Shown here in pieces: positions 6,960 to 16,378 of a DNA stretch of 21,837 nucleotides. The stretch lies in the IMG/VR virus record IMGVR_UViG_3300010151_000215, positions 1 through 21,837 of that record, one strand, 5' to 3'. This stretch comes from a virus. The notes below the pieces were generated by a model. That model worked only from the letters and a program-made list of their open reading frames with translations, was not told the DNA's origin and made no database searches. A program made the translations under genes and the position numbers. Every line of letters begins with the position of its first letter. The first letter of the stretch is position 1.

Positions 6960-7145
6960 TTAATTAAATAGTTGTTCCGCAGCGCAGTAGTCTAAGCTTC
7001 TACAAGTCCTAACATTCAACATAAAAATATCTTGATCAATCCAGTTAAATTGAGGGTACTCTTGTAAGTGTAAGGACATTCCACTAGGCGCTCCGAAGTT
7101 GCTACAGCCTGTCAGTAGTAAAGCTGTAAGTATTAAATGTTTCAT
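6960..7145 (-). CDS. Small predicted lipoprotein, 61 aa
   Basis: The N-terminus is a lipoprotein signal: MKHLILTALLLTGC with lipobox Leu11-Thr-Gly-Cys14, so the product should be cleaved before Cys14 and lipid-anchored. The mature part is only about 48 residues and includes two cysteines (RTCRSLDYC) that could form a disulfide in the periplasm. The ATG overlaps the stop of the copper/heme protein gene (ATGA at 7145-7142), with AGAGGT upstream, implying coupled translation. An outer-membrane spanin is a possible reading because of size and lipobox, but no inner-membrane spanin partner is visible. Partnership with the exported neighbour is an equally plausible inference. Confidence 0.65.
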   Translation of the reverse strand: MKHLILTALLLTGCSNFGAPSGMSLHLQEYPQFNWIDQDIFMLNVRTCRSLDYCAAEQLFN

Positions 7146-8440
7146 TGAGCTACTAACCTCTTGTTGTTTCTCTCAGTTATAAGTTCTTGATACTTCTCTT
7201 CATCAAGATGTGTTACTGCTATCCATGCGTGAGTCATCTCATCCCCTGTCCTACTACCTCCTACAACCCACATATCAGGATCAGGATTGTTAGGGTTGTT
7301 TGCTGTGTTGTCATACCATTGTTTTAAAACTAACACTGCTCCTGTTGGTAGTAGTGGGGCATAGTCTGGATCATACAAATGACTGTGATGCCACGTTGCA
7401 CTCCAGTTAGATACCTGACTGATCTGCTCTGTTCTCCCAGTATCGGGGTAGAATATCTCAAAGCTTGCTGCATTCATTCTTAAATGTCCATGTGGTTGCC
7501 ATGAGTCTATACGAACTGGGTGATCAAAGGAGTGAAAGCCTTGTGTCATAGAATAACCATTGGGCGGGATAACAATATCAGCTTGATCGCTAATCCTGTA
7601 TAGTCTCAGGTCTTGTTCGTAAGCAAGTTCTTGGGATTCCTCTGGAGAATACAACCACAGCCCTATCTCTACTACATTATCTTTAATAATAGTTCCGGGG
7701 GCTATAGCTCCAAGACCTCCGGGGAACATATGAATGTCCCAAGCTATCTCTGCGTTAGCAGGTATGGTTCTACACACCCCCTCTGGTACTATTTCACCCC
7801 ACTTACCCATAGCGTATTCAGTGAGCATACCGTACCTCTCGCCTTCTAAAGTAACAGTACTGTTAGCGTGGTGAACCACACTCTTAGCCTCTCCTCTTGG
7901 CTTAACTTGGATGGCTTTAATGCACCTGTCCTCAGTTAGTCCACTGGCTACATTATGTTTGTGCCAGAGATCGTTTCCTGTAGCCGGAATATCTATTGGA
8001 GTAGATGGTATAACCAACGTAGGCTCTCCAAAGTTTTCGTAGAAGTTCCACTGATCGGGGTCTGAGAGGCTCGGAGGCTGCACTACAACGTCAGTATCTC
8101 CGTACTCTGATCCTGTATTAACCCACTCTACTATCGTGTCTATATCGGCCTGAGAGAGCCTCCAATCACCATGTAATTCCTGTATGCCAATGCCTTCATC
8201 ATAAGCATAGGGCGGCATTTCTCTGTTAGCTACTTTAAGCTGAATCAAAGGACTCCACGGGCGAACCTGTTCGTAGTTTTCAAACTGCATTGGGCCTATA
8301 CCGCCTTCGCGGTGACAGACAACACAGTTGTTATTAATAATAGAAGCTACATCATCTACATAAGTAGGTTCATTTGAATATACTTTACTAGCTGATACCA
8401 GTAGTGCAGTAGCTATTATTAAACCAAGTAATGTTTTCAT
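7142..8440 (-). CDS. Exported cytochrome c / copper monooxygenase-like protein
   Basis: The 432-residue protein has a signal peptide (about 1-22), a small cytochrome c-like domain with heme motif CVVCH (39-43) and candidate axial Met75 (MPPY), and then a domain resembling copper type II ascorbate-dependent monooxygenases (PHM/DBM fold). The copper-ligand set is visible: His190-His191 (VVHHA), His237 (DIHMFPGG), His317-x-His319 (PHGHLRM) and Met402 (GDEMTH). These match CuH (His, His, His) and CuM (His, His, Met) of PHM. WYDNTANNPNNPDPDMW (375-391) is also typical of the bacterial family as I remember it. The expected site is the host periplasm; the substrate is unknown. Its ATG overlaps the stop of the 2463-residue virion gene (ATGA), with AGGAG 9-10 nt upstream. 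It looks like a host-derived auxiliary metabolic gene. Confidence 0.85.
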   Translation of the reverse strand: MKTLLGLIIATALLVSASKVYSNEPTYVDDVASIINNNCVVCHREGGIGPMQFENYEQVRPWSPLIQLKVANREMPPYAYDEGIGIQELHGDWRLSQADIDTIVEWVNTGSEYGDTDVVVQPPSLSDPDQWNFYENFGEPTLVIPSTPIDIPATGNDLWHKHNVASGLTEDRCIKAIQVKPRGEAKSVVHHANSTVTLEGERYGMLTEYAMGKWGEIVPEGVCRTIPANAEIAWDIHMFPGGLGAIAPGTIIKDNVVEIGLWLYSPEESQELAYEQDLRLYRISDQADIVIPPNGYSMTQGFHSFDHPVRIDSWQPHGHLRMNAASFEIFYPDTGRTEQISQVSNWSATWHHSHLYDPDYAPLLPTGAVLVLKQWYDNTANNPNNPDPDMWVVGGSRTGDEMTHAWIAVTHLDEEKYQELITERNNKRLVAQ

Positions 8441-11400
8441 TTACAGTTGCTCCTATGTAAGCTGCCTAGTAATTTACCGCCTTTATTGCGTTCAATCCTA
8501 CCAGTATATAATGGGCCTAATGTTTCTTGTGTTCCTACGGCTTTTAAATCTTCTGAATTAAAAATAAAATCTTGCCCTCGCACTAGAGGTAAGCCTAGAT
8601 TTAATTTTAAATCTGTTCTTTGTTTACTTCTAATCATTTCTTGTAAAGCTGCGGATTCAGTTAGTCCTTGTTGTTCTAAATAAAAACCTCTTGAATTATT
8701 AAAAGAATCTACAGAACTATCTATTGGATTTTCTGCCGCTTGTCCAAATTTTTCACCTTCTTTTAATTGAAGAAGCCCTCTCATAGCAGGATTAGTACCA
8801 TATCTGAAAGATAAAAGACCGTGGTTGACCGCATTAAAAAGTTCGTCAACATTTCCTTTAGTAAACCCATAATCATCTACTGGTACAGCGTGTTCTTCTT
8901 TAAGTATTCCTTCTGCTACTGCATCATTAATAGCTTTAGCTGCATCTCTTTCATTAAGACGTTGTTCTCTTGCACCTATTCCAACTGCTCTAGCTCCTGC
9001 TTCTATTGCTTCTTGTCTATAGCCTTCTTTATAATAGTTTATAGCATCTTTTGTATTAAGTAAAAATCTTAAACTTCTAACAATTCTGTTTCCTAAACCG
9101 CCTTTAAGAATTCCACCGTCTTTGTATTGCTTTCTGATTGAGCCGCCTGTGGCTGAAAATAGATTTCGCATTAGGTCTTCTTTAGTAGCATCTGGATTAT
9201 AGTTTGCATAAATTGATTTTACTTTATCTGGGCCTAAAGGTATGATCTGAGTTTGGGGAGTTATATCAGCAGCTTTGCTAACATCTTCAACATTAATAAA
9301 TTCTATATATCCATAGCCTTGTTTTTTTGCTTCCTTCCAAATTTCTTTTATCATATCAGACTTTTTAGTTACAGGGGTTTTAATATTTAATTGATCCATA
9401 GCATCCTGTATAAACCATTTTCCCCACGGCATAGCCTTGTTGTCTGGAGATTTATAAGTAGAGGGTGCCCATTTATCTATTTTTAATTTTAATCCCGGTC
9501 CCTTTAAAAACATAGGAAGTATTTCGGGGGTTGTCCAGTAGTCTTTTTTAATTTTTCTTCCTGCTGCTCTGTCGGCTGCTTCAGCTTTACTGTTCCATTT
9601 TTTTTGTGCATAAAAAGAAGATATATCTGCATCAGTACCTAAATAGACCATATGATTTTCGGGACTAATATCATCCATGTAATTATCTAGAAAATATTTT
9701 TCATCAAAAGTTATTCCGTCTGTAGCCCATCGCTCACCAGCAGCGTGATACACTATGCGCTCAGTATCCATTCCCGCTTCTTTTGCTTTCTTTATTAAAG
9801 CTGTACCTCCTTGTATAAGATTTTCTGGCCCTCCTGTTTTAATGTTTTTACTTACAATTTCTAGTACACTATCATCATAAAAAGAATATTCTTCATTTCC
9901 TCCAAGACTTAATCCTTCTAAAGAAGTTTCCCTTAAATCTCTTTTTGCAGCTTTAATTCCATAGTTTTTAAAAATATCTTCTGCTTTTAAATCTTTATCT
10001 TCTAAGTTTCTTTTTAAAATATAAAATATTCTTTTACTATCTTTGTCTTTATCTGACAACTGAATATCATAGTCTTTTGCTATAGCATCTATTCTAGTCT
10101 GCACAGGAGTCGGTTGATCGGCAAACTTTGTACCTGTTCTAATTATTTCATCCTCATTTATATGTGCTTCTAATTCATATAAAGTAGGAGTAGAAGAACC
10201 TCTAGCAGTTCTTTCTTCTAAAAGAGCTTTTTCTGATAAACCTACAGAACGGTTGGGTGTTGCATCAAGATATGACTCAGCTATTTTTTTATCTTTTGTT
10301 GCAGCTACTCCTCTGCCTAATTGAAGAGCATTAGAATCAATAGATTTACTAGCTTTTAAAGTAGGAACACTATGTGGAGAACCGTGCCATAAACCTTTTA
10401 TTATATTAGCACCTGTTCTAGCTAACGTACCTGCCATATATTTTTGACGAGAAATATATCCACCTTCATTTTTATATATAGGCAAAGTAAATTCTTTTTC
10501 AGGTAATACTATAGTTAAGTATCCTTTATCGTCCCAACGAGTAGTAGCTCCTATTTTTTTTGCAATTTTTTGTACTTGTGGAGCTACTGTATCTTCATAA
10601 TATTCTTGAATATGATAACTTCTTTGCATATGACCTTTTGATCTATTAGGCTTAACCTTCCATTCTTTATAAGCCGGGACACCCATATATTTTCTACTTT
10701 CTGGAGTATCTCTACCAATCAAAAAACTAATTTCGGGAAGCCCTCTTTCTTTTGTTTCAGCTATCATTCTATTTATTATATTTTGAGAAACATCTATTTC
10801 AGGTATAACTTTTGATATATTAATTGCATTAAGAGTATCTTGTACTTTATCTGTTATTTTATTTTTTAAAATATTTTGGGACTCAAATTTTGATATATAA
10901 TTTTTTATATCTTTATTTATTCCACGTTGGGGTAAATATTTTGTTTTTTCTATATAAGATTTTAAATCGGCTATAAGATCACTTTCTTTTACAAAACTTT
11001 CTAAATTTAAGTCATATTGCACGAATAATGTATCTAAGTGATAAAGCTTTTCATCTTCCAAAGCAAATTCTTTAATGTTTTTACGCATACTTGCAGCTTC
11101 TTTATATAAAGCATTTAAGTTTTTTACATCTATACCTAGTTGTTTGCCTTGTTCTTTTGAAAATTTAATATCTTTTTTATTAACATTAAATGAATCTAAC
11201 AATACATTATACACATTATCATTAGATTTTTTCTTCCACTTCGTTGGCTCAAACACAATATCATATAAGGCCAACCTAGTTTTTCTACCTATTGCTAAAT
11301 CACTTTGCATTTCAAAAACTCTAAGAGCGGGATCAATCTCATCAAATCTTACATGATAACTATAAGGATCGTCTTTATATCCCGCTTTAATAGCCGCACT

Positions 11401-14400
11401 ACCCTTTGGCAAATTAAGAACAAAATGTTTAGATTCAGCACCTATTTGCTTGCCTCTAGGATCACGAAATATTTTAGTTTCTAATGTTAAATCATTAACA
11501 TCTAGGGGAGTATATTCGTCAAAAAATGCGCCTTCTTCATTTATTATTAAATCTGCCTCAAGCTGTTTGCCATCATAAGGAATTCCTCGTTCGGCAAGCT
11601 CAGCATCAAATTCTAATTTTTCTAATGCTGTATTATGTTCTAATAAAGTTTCTTTTGCAGTTACAAAGTTAGAATCAATTAAAGGTTTATCCATTCTAGC
11701 TTTATCTATAGCTCTTAAACCATCAGGAGTATAAGCTAGATTACCTGATCTAGTAACTACAGTCCTAATTTGAGCGGCTGCTTCTTCGGATTCTTGTGTT
11801 GGTGAATGCCATGCATTACCGTCTTCATCAATACCTGCCGCCTCTATTTCATCTTTCCGAACACCTCTGTTTTGTAATCTTTTTACTAACCTATTAATAG
11901 GAATATTTTCACCTTTATCTGCTAATTCACCAAGAGCTTCTGATAGTTTAGATTTTAAAACCGGAGCCGCCTTTGAAACTATTGTTCCTAATGCAAAACC
12001 TTGGCGATCTTCTTCGTCTATAAAAGCTCCTCCCGCTTGTACATCATATGGAAGTCCTGTCATTCTATCTATACGTTCATCAGGTTCTTCAGTAACTTGT
12101 GGTACATTATAAACTTCACCGCCTTTTTCCCAGTTTTTTCTAGAAACTACATCTTGTTCTGGAGTAGTAGATTTTTGAAAAAAAGTATCTCCGGCCCGTA
12201 ACATTTCTCTATACTTATCAGGCCAATCTTCAGTGGCTTCAGTAGCACCAAAAATTGCATTAAAAGCTCCGTAGCCCGGAATTTTTTGTCCTAGTATAGA
12301 AAATACATCTGCACTAACTCCCAGTTTATAAGCATCACCCCAAAGCGGTCCAAACCCTGTCATATAAGCAGTAGGACTTTGATAAATTTCAGCAGCCGTT
12401 CTACCTCTTGTAAACATATCAGCAGGTAAACCATTAAATCCTGCTCTAGCCAAAGCACCACCAATTACTTCATGGGGTTTACCCTCCAAAGATTCGCCTT
12501 GAGTTCTAGCAGCATTAGTAAACATAGCTACTGCTGTCATAATTCCTACAGCAGGAATATGTTGAGTTAAAGCAGTCTCAGGATTTCTAGCTATTTGTCT
12601 AGCCATATTTTTCATAACTGTATTAGTAAAAGCTGCGGGGTAACCTAATAGTTGACCGAGGATTGCAGTTTTTGGATTTGACATATACATAGGTTTTATA
12701 CCTGACTGTGCGCTAGGATTTAAAATAACTTCATTAGTATATGTATTTGCTCCTTCTTTAAGTTTTCTGTAAAAATCGTCTTCTATATTAGCTCCTTTAT
12801 TTAGCCAAGATACACCTTCATTATAATTTATACCAAGATCAGCTAGTTCATCTATTTGTCTTTGTACTCTTCTAGATATTTTACCTGTTTGTATTAAAGG
12901 CATATGTGAAGCAATGCTTTCTAAATTTTCTGCTATTAATCTTTTTCCAATAATATATGAAGCTGTTTGAACTCCTTTAGTCCATTGGTCTAAAAGTGTA
13001 AACCTAAAAAATTTATTACTAACATTTCTCATTCTAGGACTAGATAGTGCATCACCTCCTAATCTATCTGCGTAGTCAGCAAAAGCTTGATCTAAAGCCG
13101 TACCCATTTGATTGAGTTCGTGCATTGCTTCTTTACTAGTCATATTAAAAGATTTTTGAAGACCGTTTAAAGAATCATCAAACATTTTTTTAGAACCACT
13201 AAATATAGCATCTCTGTATCCTGCGAAAGATGTTTTAACACCTGCTTTAGAAATGTTAATAAATATTTCTGAAAGACTTGATAGTGTTGATAAGGGTAAT
13301 AAAGCCATTCTATTAAATAACATATATGAATCTGCTGCCGTGCCTTTCCACCCCTTATATCTATCTAAACCTTCTCCAGTAACATTTTGATATACATCAG
13401 TCATGTCTTTCTTTGCTTGGTTTATTAATTCTGTTGTAGCTCCATTAGCTCTCATTTCTTTTTCTAAAGCCGGAAACCAAGTAGTATTAAAATCTTCTAT
13501 ATTTCTTACACCAAATACGGTATCTTTTGCTATAGCTTTAGCAGTAGAACGATGATAACTAAGCATTACATTATTTAAATCGTTATCTAAATATTTAGTA
13601 AAGGCAGTTTCATCTTTTAATTCTAATTGTCTTCTAGCAAAAAAACTATTCATGCCTGTACCAGAATCATTACCAAATTGAAATTTAATATCTAATAATT
13701 CTTCCCATACTTTTTCTGCTTTTTCTTTATTAGTAAGCTGCCGTCTAATTATATTTCCATTGGCATCAATAGTTTCTTCTAAATCTACGTGTTGTTTCCA
13801 ATTAACATTCTTTTCAAGAAGACTAATAAAATCTTCTTTATTATTTTCTATTTCTGATCTTTTCCATAATCTAGGTAGGTAATTATCTATTAAATTATTT
13901 ACTAATCCTTTTCCTTGTGATTCATCACCCATTTCTTTTAGTTGACTTCTACCAAATTTAACTATATTAAATAAAGATTTTCTTACATCTTTACCTAAAT
14001 GTTGTGTTTCTCTAGCTAAAGTTTTTATATCATTAGTTCTAATAGCATTAGAAAGTAAAGTATCTATTTCTTCTTTATATCCACCTTTAAGAGTTGTTTC
14101 AGCAATAGGATCATAAATAGCTTTCCAAGCCATTCCAAGTCTACCAAATTCTATATTAAATACATTACCATAATCATTTGTATCTCTTACTATAGACTCT
14201 CCTCTTTTCCAAGAATTAGATACAGCAGATACAATTCTTTCTTGAAAAGAATTTATAACATTAGGGCTAAGACCCTGATACTTATTAAAAATACCAGTAA
14301 CTTTTCCTGTTAAATATCTAGCATTAAAGTCAGAAGTTTTATCTAAAACTTTTCTTAGTATAGAACTTTCTCTAGCTATATTAGTTATACCTCTGGTAGC

Positions 14401-15828
14401 ATTAGCTTCTTGTATAGCATCTGTTAAAATTTCAGAAGTTCTTTGTCCTCCACCAGTTTTAGCAGCTAGTTGGTCGGCAAGACTGCCTATTTGTGCATCG
14501 TCTAAATCTATAGTTTGAGTTACTTTTACTTTTTGACCTTTTAAAACTTTTGTTGCAGTTTTTTCTGCATCTTTCATATAAGTATTTTTAACAAAAGTTA
14601 TAGCTGTTTGAATTTCAGAATTTTTTAATCCATATTGTTCAAACAATTTTAATACTTCAGGATCAATATCATTAATTTGTAAAGTTCTTTGTTTAGTAGC
14701 AAAGTTTAAACCTTGCTTTACTTCGTCAGGTGTAAGTTTTTTAAAAATAGTATCTTTAATTGCCAGTATTATATTAGCTATTCTTACATCATCGTATTGA
14801 TTGCCTAATTCTTTTTTTAAATTTTTTAATAATGTTAAATTTACTTCAGGATTTCCTTGCCTATCGTAATATTGTTTACCTCTTCTATCAGTTTTTAATT
14901 CAACTTTATTAAATAATCCTGATACAAGCGTTTCTGCTTCTTGTTCAGCAGTACTACTAGCACTTGAATTAATTGAAGAATTTGGAGGAGGCAATACTGT
15001 GGGGGTAGTACTTTGTCCAGTTTCAGCTACATTAGTTGTACGTCTAGAAAATAATTTACTTGCACCATAACCTAAACTACCTCCAAGCCCAATACCTAAT
15101 CCTACAGACAAGGCAAAGTCCCCATCACTAAAAGCATCTTGTAATCCAGTAGTTATATTTATATCTTGTCTATTAGCATTTTCTACGCCTGTCCAAATAC
15201 CGCCTTCAAATGCTGCGGATACGCCTGTAACTGTTGGAGATAAAGAATCTGCATTAGCCGCTGCAATATTATTTAAAGTCTTTTTAACATTTTGTTTACC
15301 TGCTTGACTTGTTAAAACTCTAGTTGCTGCGCCTGTAGAAGTCCTAGCAACAGCACTACCTAAACCCGGAGCTACCAATGCAAAAGCTAAATTAATAGGA
15401 TCAGCAAACATATCTACACCTCTATCAAAAGTAGCTTTTAACATTTCGCCAAAACTACCTGCTTTAGAAGCTTCAAAATTATCTCTAAGATATCTATATG
15501 TTTGTTTAATTTCTTCAGGAGCCTCTCTTAAAACTCTAGCTCTATCAATTACTGTAAGTAAACGGCCTTCTTCATCTCTAAGTGTTTCAAAAATATCGTT
15601 AGATATTGCACCACCTGTTAATTTTTCTGCCATCCCTTCTTGTTCTGATAAGTAACTAAGAAACTTTTCGGCTTCTGCTTGATAACGTGGATCATTCCTT
15701 AAATCAGCATGATTTTTTTGAATAAAACTAGAAGGCCCACTTAATCCTATTTGTGTTTTTTCAGGCGCTATAATATTATCGGCATTTAAAACACCCCAGA
15801 TATTTTCAGTATTCTTTTTTATTCCCAC
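8437..15828 (-). CDS. Giant polyvalent, probably ejected virion protein (2463 aa) with two ART-like domains
   Basis: The N-terminal part has Ala/Gly-rich hydrophobic stretches (about 143-160 and 234-258) suited to membrane interaction. A long helical region with FRFTLLDQWTKG and NPKTAILGQLLGYP (about 850-1110) recalls the large domains of polyvalent proteins. A module with EMQSD (1506-1510) follows. Two ADP-ribosyltransferase-like modules come next: one from LWHGSPH (His1815) through GRGVAATKDKKIAESYL to about 1995, and one from VYHAAG (His2028) through MVYLGTDADISSFYA to a typical KSIYANYNPD end near 2210. Size and place in the late operon resemble T7 gp16-type internal proteins, so delivery into the host with DNA is inferred. 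The start is GTG, overlapping the lysozyme stop, with AAGAGG about 9 nt upstream. The domain calls are pattern recognition only. Confidence 0.75.
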   Translation of the reverse strand: MGIKKNTENIWGVLNADNIIAPEKTQIGLSGPSSFIQKNHADLRNDPRYQAEAEKFLSYLSEQEGMAEKLTGGAISNDIFETLRDEEGRLLTVIDRARVLREAPEEIKQTYRYLRDNFEASKAGSFGEMLKATFDRGVDMFADPINLAFALVAPGLGSAVARTSTGAATRVLTSQAGKQNVKKTLNNIAAANADSLSPTVTGVSAAFEGGIWTGVENANRQDINITTGLQDAFSDGDFALSVGLGIGLGGSLGYGASKLFSRRTTNVAETGQSTTPTVLPPPNSSINSSASSTAEQEAETLVSGLFNKVELKTDRRGKQYYDRQGNPEVNLTLLKNLKKELGNQYDDVRIANIILAIKDTIFKKLTPDEVKQGLNFATKQRTLQINDIDPEVLKLFEQYGLKNSEIQTAITFVKNTYMKDAEKTATKVLKGQKVKVTQTIDLDDAQIGSLADQLAAKTGGGQRTSEILTDAIQEANATRGITNIARESSILRKVLDKTSDFNARYLTGKVTGIFNKYQGLSPNVINSFQERIVSAVSNSWKRGESIVRDTNDYGNVFNIEFGRLGMAWKAIYDPIAETTLKGGYKEEIDTLLSNAIRTNDIKTLARETQHLGKDVRKSLFNIVKFGRSQLKEMGDESQGKGLVNNLIDNYLPRLWKRSEIENNKEDFISLLEKNVNWKQHVDLEETIDANGNIIRRQLTNKEKAEKVWEELLDIKFQFGNDSGTGMNSFFARRQLELKDETAFTKYLDNDLNNVMLSYHRSTAKAIAKDTVFGVRNIEDFNTTWFPALEKEMRANGATTELINQAKKDMTDVYQNVTGEGLDRYKGWKGTAADSYMLFNRMALLPLSTLSSLSEIFINISKAGVKTSFAGYRDAIFSGSKKMFDDSLNGLQKSFNMTSKEAMHELNQMGTALDQAFADYADRLGGDALSSPRMRNVSNKFFRFTLLDQWTKGVQTASYIIGKRLIAENLESIASHMPLIQTGKISRRVQRQIDELADLGINYNEGVSWLNKGANIEDDFYRKLKEGANTYTNEVILNPSAQSGIKPMYMSNPKTAILGQLLGYPAAFTNTVMKNMARQIARNPETALTQHIPAVGIMTAVAMFTNAARTQGESLEGKPHEVIGGALARAGFNGLPADMFTRGRTAAEIYQSPTAYMTGFGPLWGDAYKLGVSADVFSILGQKIPGYGAFNAIFGATEATEDWPDKYREMLRAGDTFFQKSTTPEQDVVSRKNWEKGGEVYNVPQVTEEPDERIDRMTGLPYDVQAGGAFIDEEDRQGFALGTIVSKAAPVLKSKLSEALGELADKGENIPINRLVKRLQNRGVRKDEIEAAGIDEDGNAWHSPTQESEEAAAQIRTVVTRSGNLAYTPDGLRAIDKARMDKPLIDSNFVTAKETLLEHNTALEKLEFDAELAERGIPYDGKQLEADLIINEEGAFFDEYTPLDVNDLTLETKIFRDPRGKQIGAESKHFVLNLPKGSAAIKAGYKDDPYSYHVRFDEIDPALRVFEMQSDLAIGRKTRLALYDIVFEPTKWKKKSNDNVYNVLLDSFNVNKKDIKFSKEQGKQLGIDVKNLNALYKEAASMRKNIKEFALEDEKLYHLDTLFVQYDLNLESFVKESDLIADLKSYIEKTKYLPQRGINKDIKNYISKFESQNILKNKITDKVQDTLNAINISKVIPEIDVSQNIINRMIAETKERGLPEISFLIGRDTPESRKYMGVPAYKEWKVKPNRSKGHMQRSYHIQEYYEDTVAPQVQKIAKKIGATTRWDDKGYLTIVLPEKEFTLPIYKNEGGYISRQKYMAGTLARTGANIIKGLWHGSPHSVPTLKASKSIDSNALQLGRGVAATKDKKIAESYLDATPNRSVGLSEKALLEERTARGSSTPTLYELEAHINEDEIIRTGTKFADQPTPVQTRIDAIAKDYDIQLSDKDKDSKRIFYILKRNLEDKDLKAEDIFKNYGIKAAKRDLRETSLEGLSLGGNEEYSFYDDSVLEIVSKNIKTGGPENLIQGGTALIKKAKEAGMDTERIVYHAAGERWATDGITFDEKYFLDNYMDDISPENHMVYLGTDADISSFYAQKKWNSKAEAADRAAGRKIKKDYWTTPEILPMFLKGPGLKLKIDKWAPSTYKSPDNKAMPWGKWFIQDAMDQLNIKTPVTKKSDMIKEIWKEAKKQGYGYIEFINVEDVSKAADITPQTQIIPLGPDKVKSIYANYNPDATKEDLMRNLFSATGGSIRKQYKDGGILKGGLGNRIVRSLRFLLNTKDAINYYKEGYRQEAIEAGARAVGIGAREQRLNERDAAKAINDAVAEGILKEEHAVPVDDYGFTKGNVDELFNAVNHGLLSFRYGTNPAMRGLLQLKEGEKFGQAAENPIDSSVDSFNNSRGFYLEQQGLTESAALQEMIRSKQRTDLKLNLGLPLVRGQDFIFNSEDLKAVGTQETLGPLYTGRIERNKGGKLLGSLHRSNCK

Positions 15829-16349
15829 TAATTCATGCCTCTTCTAAAATAATCACTTTCGTCTATTCTTCTTTTTGTTAAGCCTCTGCTTACTTCAAGT
15901 TCTCCTGTTTCTGGATTTCTTTCTTTATTATATTCTAGCATCTTTTCTGCTATTTCTTCATCAGTACGTGTACCATTAGCAGTAAGTTGATTTAGTGCGC
16001 CAAAACCTAAATTATATAAGAAACTTGTAAGACCTTCTTTTTGAGTATCATTCCAATTATAATTATTTCTTTCTGAATAAGTATTTAATTTATTTATTAT
16101 TTCTCTATCTAAATAACCAAGAAGTTCTTCTTGAGCTTGTTCTCTAGTTATGGTTAAATCTGTAGGAACTTCTGCATTTCGGTCTTTTGGAAGAGGTGCT
16201 TCTGTTCCATATCCCCATGTCCATTGTGCATTATCCCATTCAGGAGTCCTAAGAAAACCTTCTTTACTTTTTATAGCTACAGTAATTAAAGTATCGTTTT
16301 CAAATTTATCTTCTTCTGCTAGAGTAATGTCTAATCCGCTAAGTGACAT
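15828..16349 (-). CDS. GH24-type phage lysozyme (muramidase)
   Basis: The 173-residue protein has the T4-lysozyme-like GH24 pattern. Catalytic Glu30 (KSKEGF) is followed nine residues later by Asp39 and then TWGYGT (44-49), the E-x8-D-...-T/GYG active site. The C-terminal half LTSFLYNLGFGALNQ (107-121) and GLTKRRIDESDYFRRG (156-171) matches the family signature of a helix ending in RR-x-E. It hydrolyses the peptidoglycan glycan chain. ATG 16349 has AGGA about 8 nt upstream, so independent translation is plausible. The frame is also open for 28 codons further upstream with no start codon (Pro/Glu-rich), consistent with expression as a frameshift fusion to the 744-residue protein. There is no signal or SAR segment. 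It lies among virion genes, so either a virion-associated lysozyme or the lysis enzyme is possible. Confidence 0.85.
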   Translation of the reverse strand: MSLSGLDITLAEEDKFENDTLITVAIKSKEGFLRTPEWDNAQWTWGYGTEAPLPKDRNAEVPTDLTITREQAQEELLGYLDREIINKLNTYSERNNYNWNDTQKEGLTSFLYNLGFGALNQLTANGTRTDEEIAEKMLEYNKERNPETGELEVSRGLTKRRIDESDYFRRGMN

Positions 16350-16378
16350 ATCTTCTTCCTGTTCTACATATGGTTGTT

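Noticed and set aside
6960-7145. Outer-membrane spanin assignment for the small lipoprotein
   Set aside because: Lipobox and size fit, but there is no overlapping or adjacent inner-membrane spanin and no Pro-rich or coiled-coil mature part.
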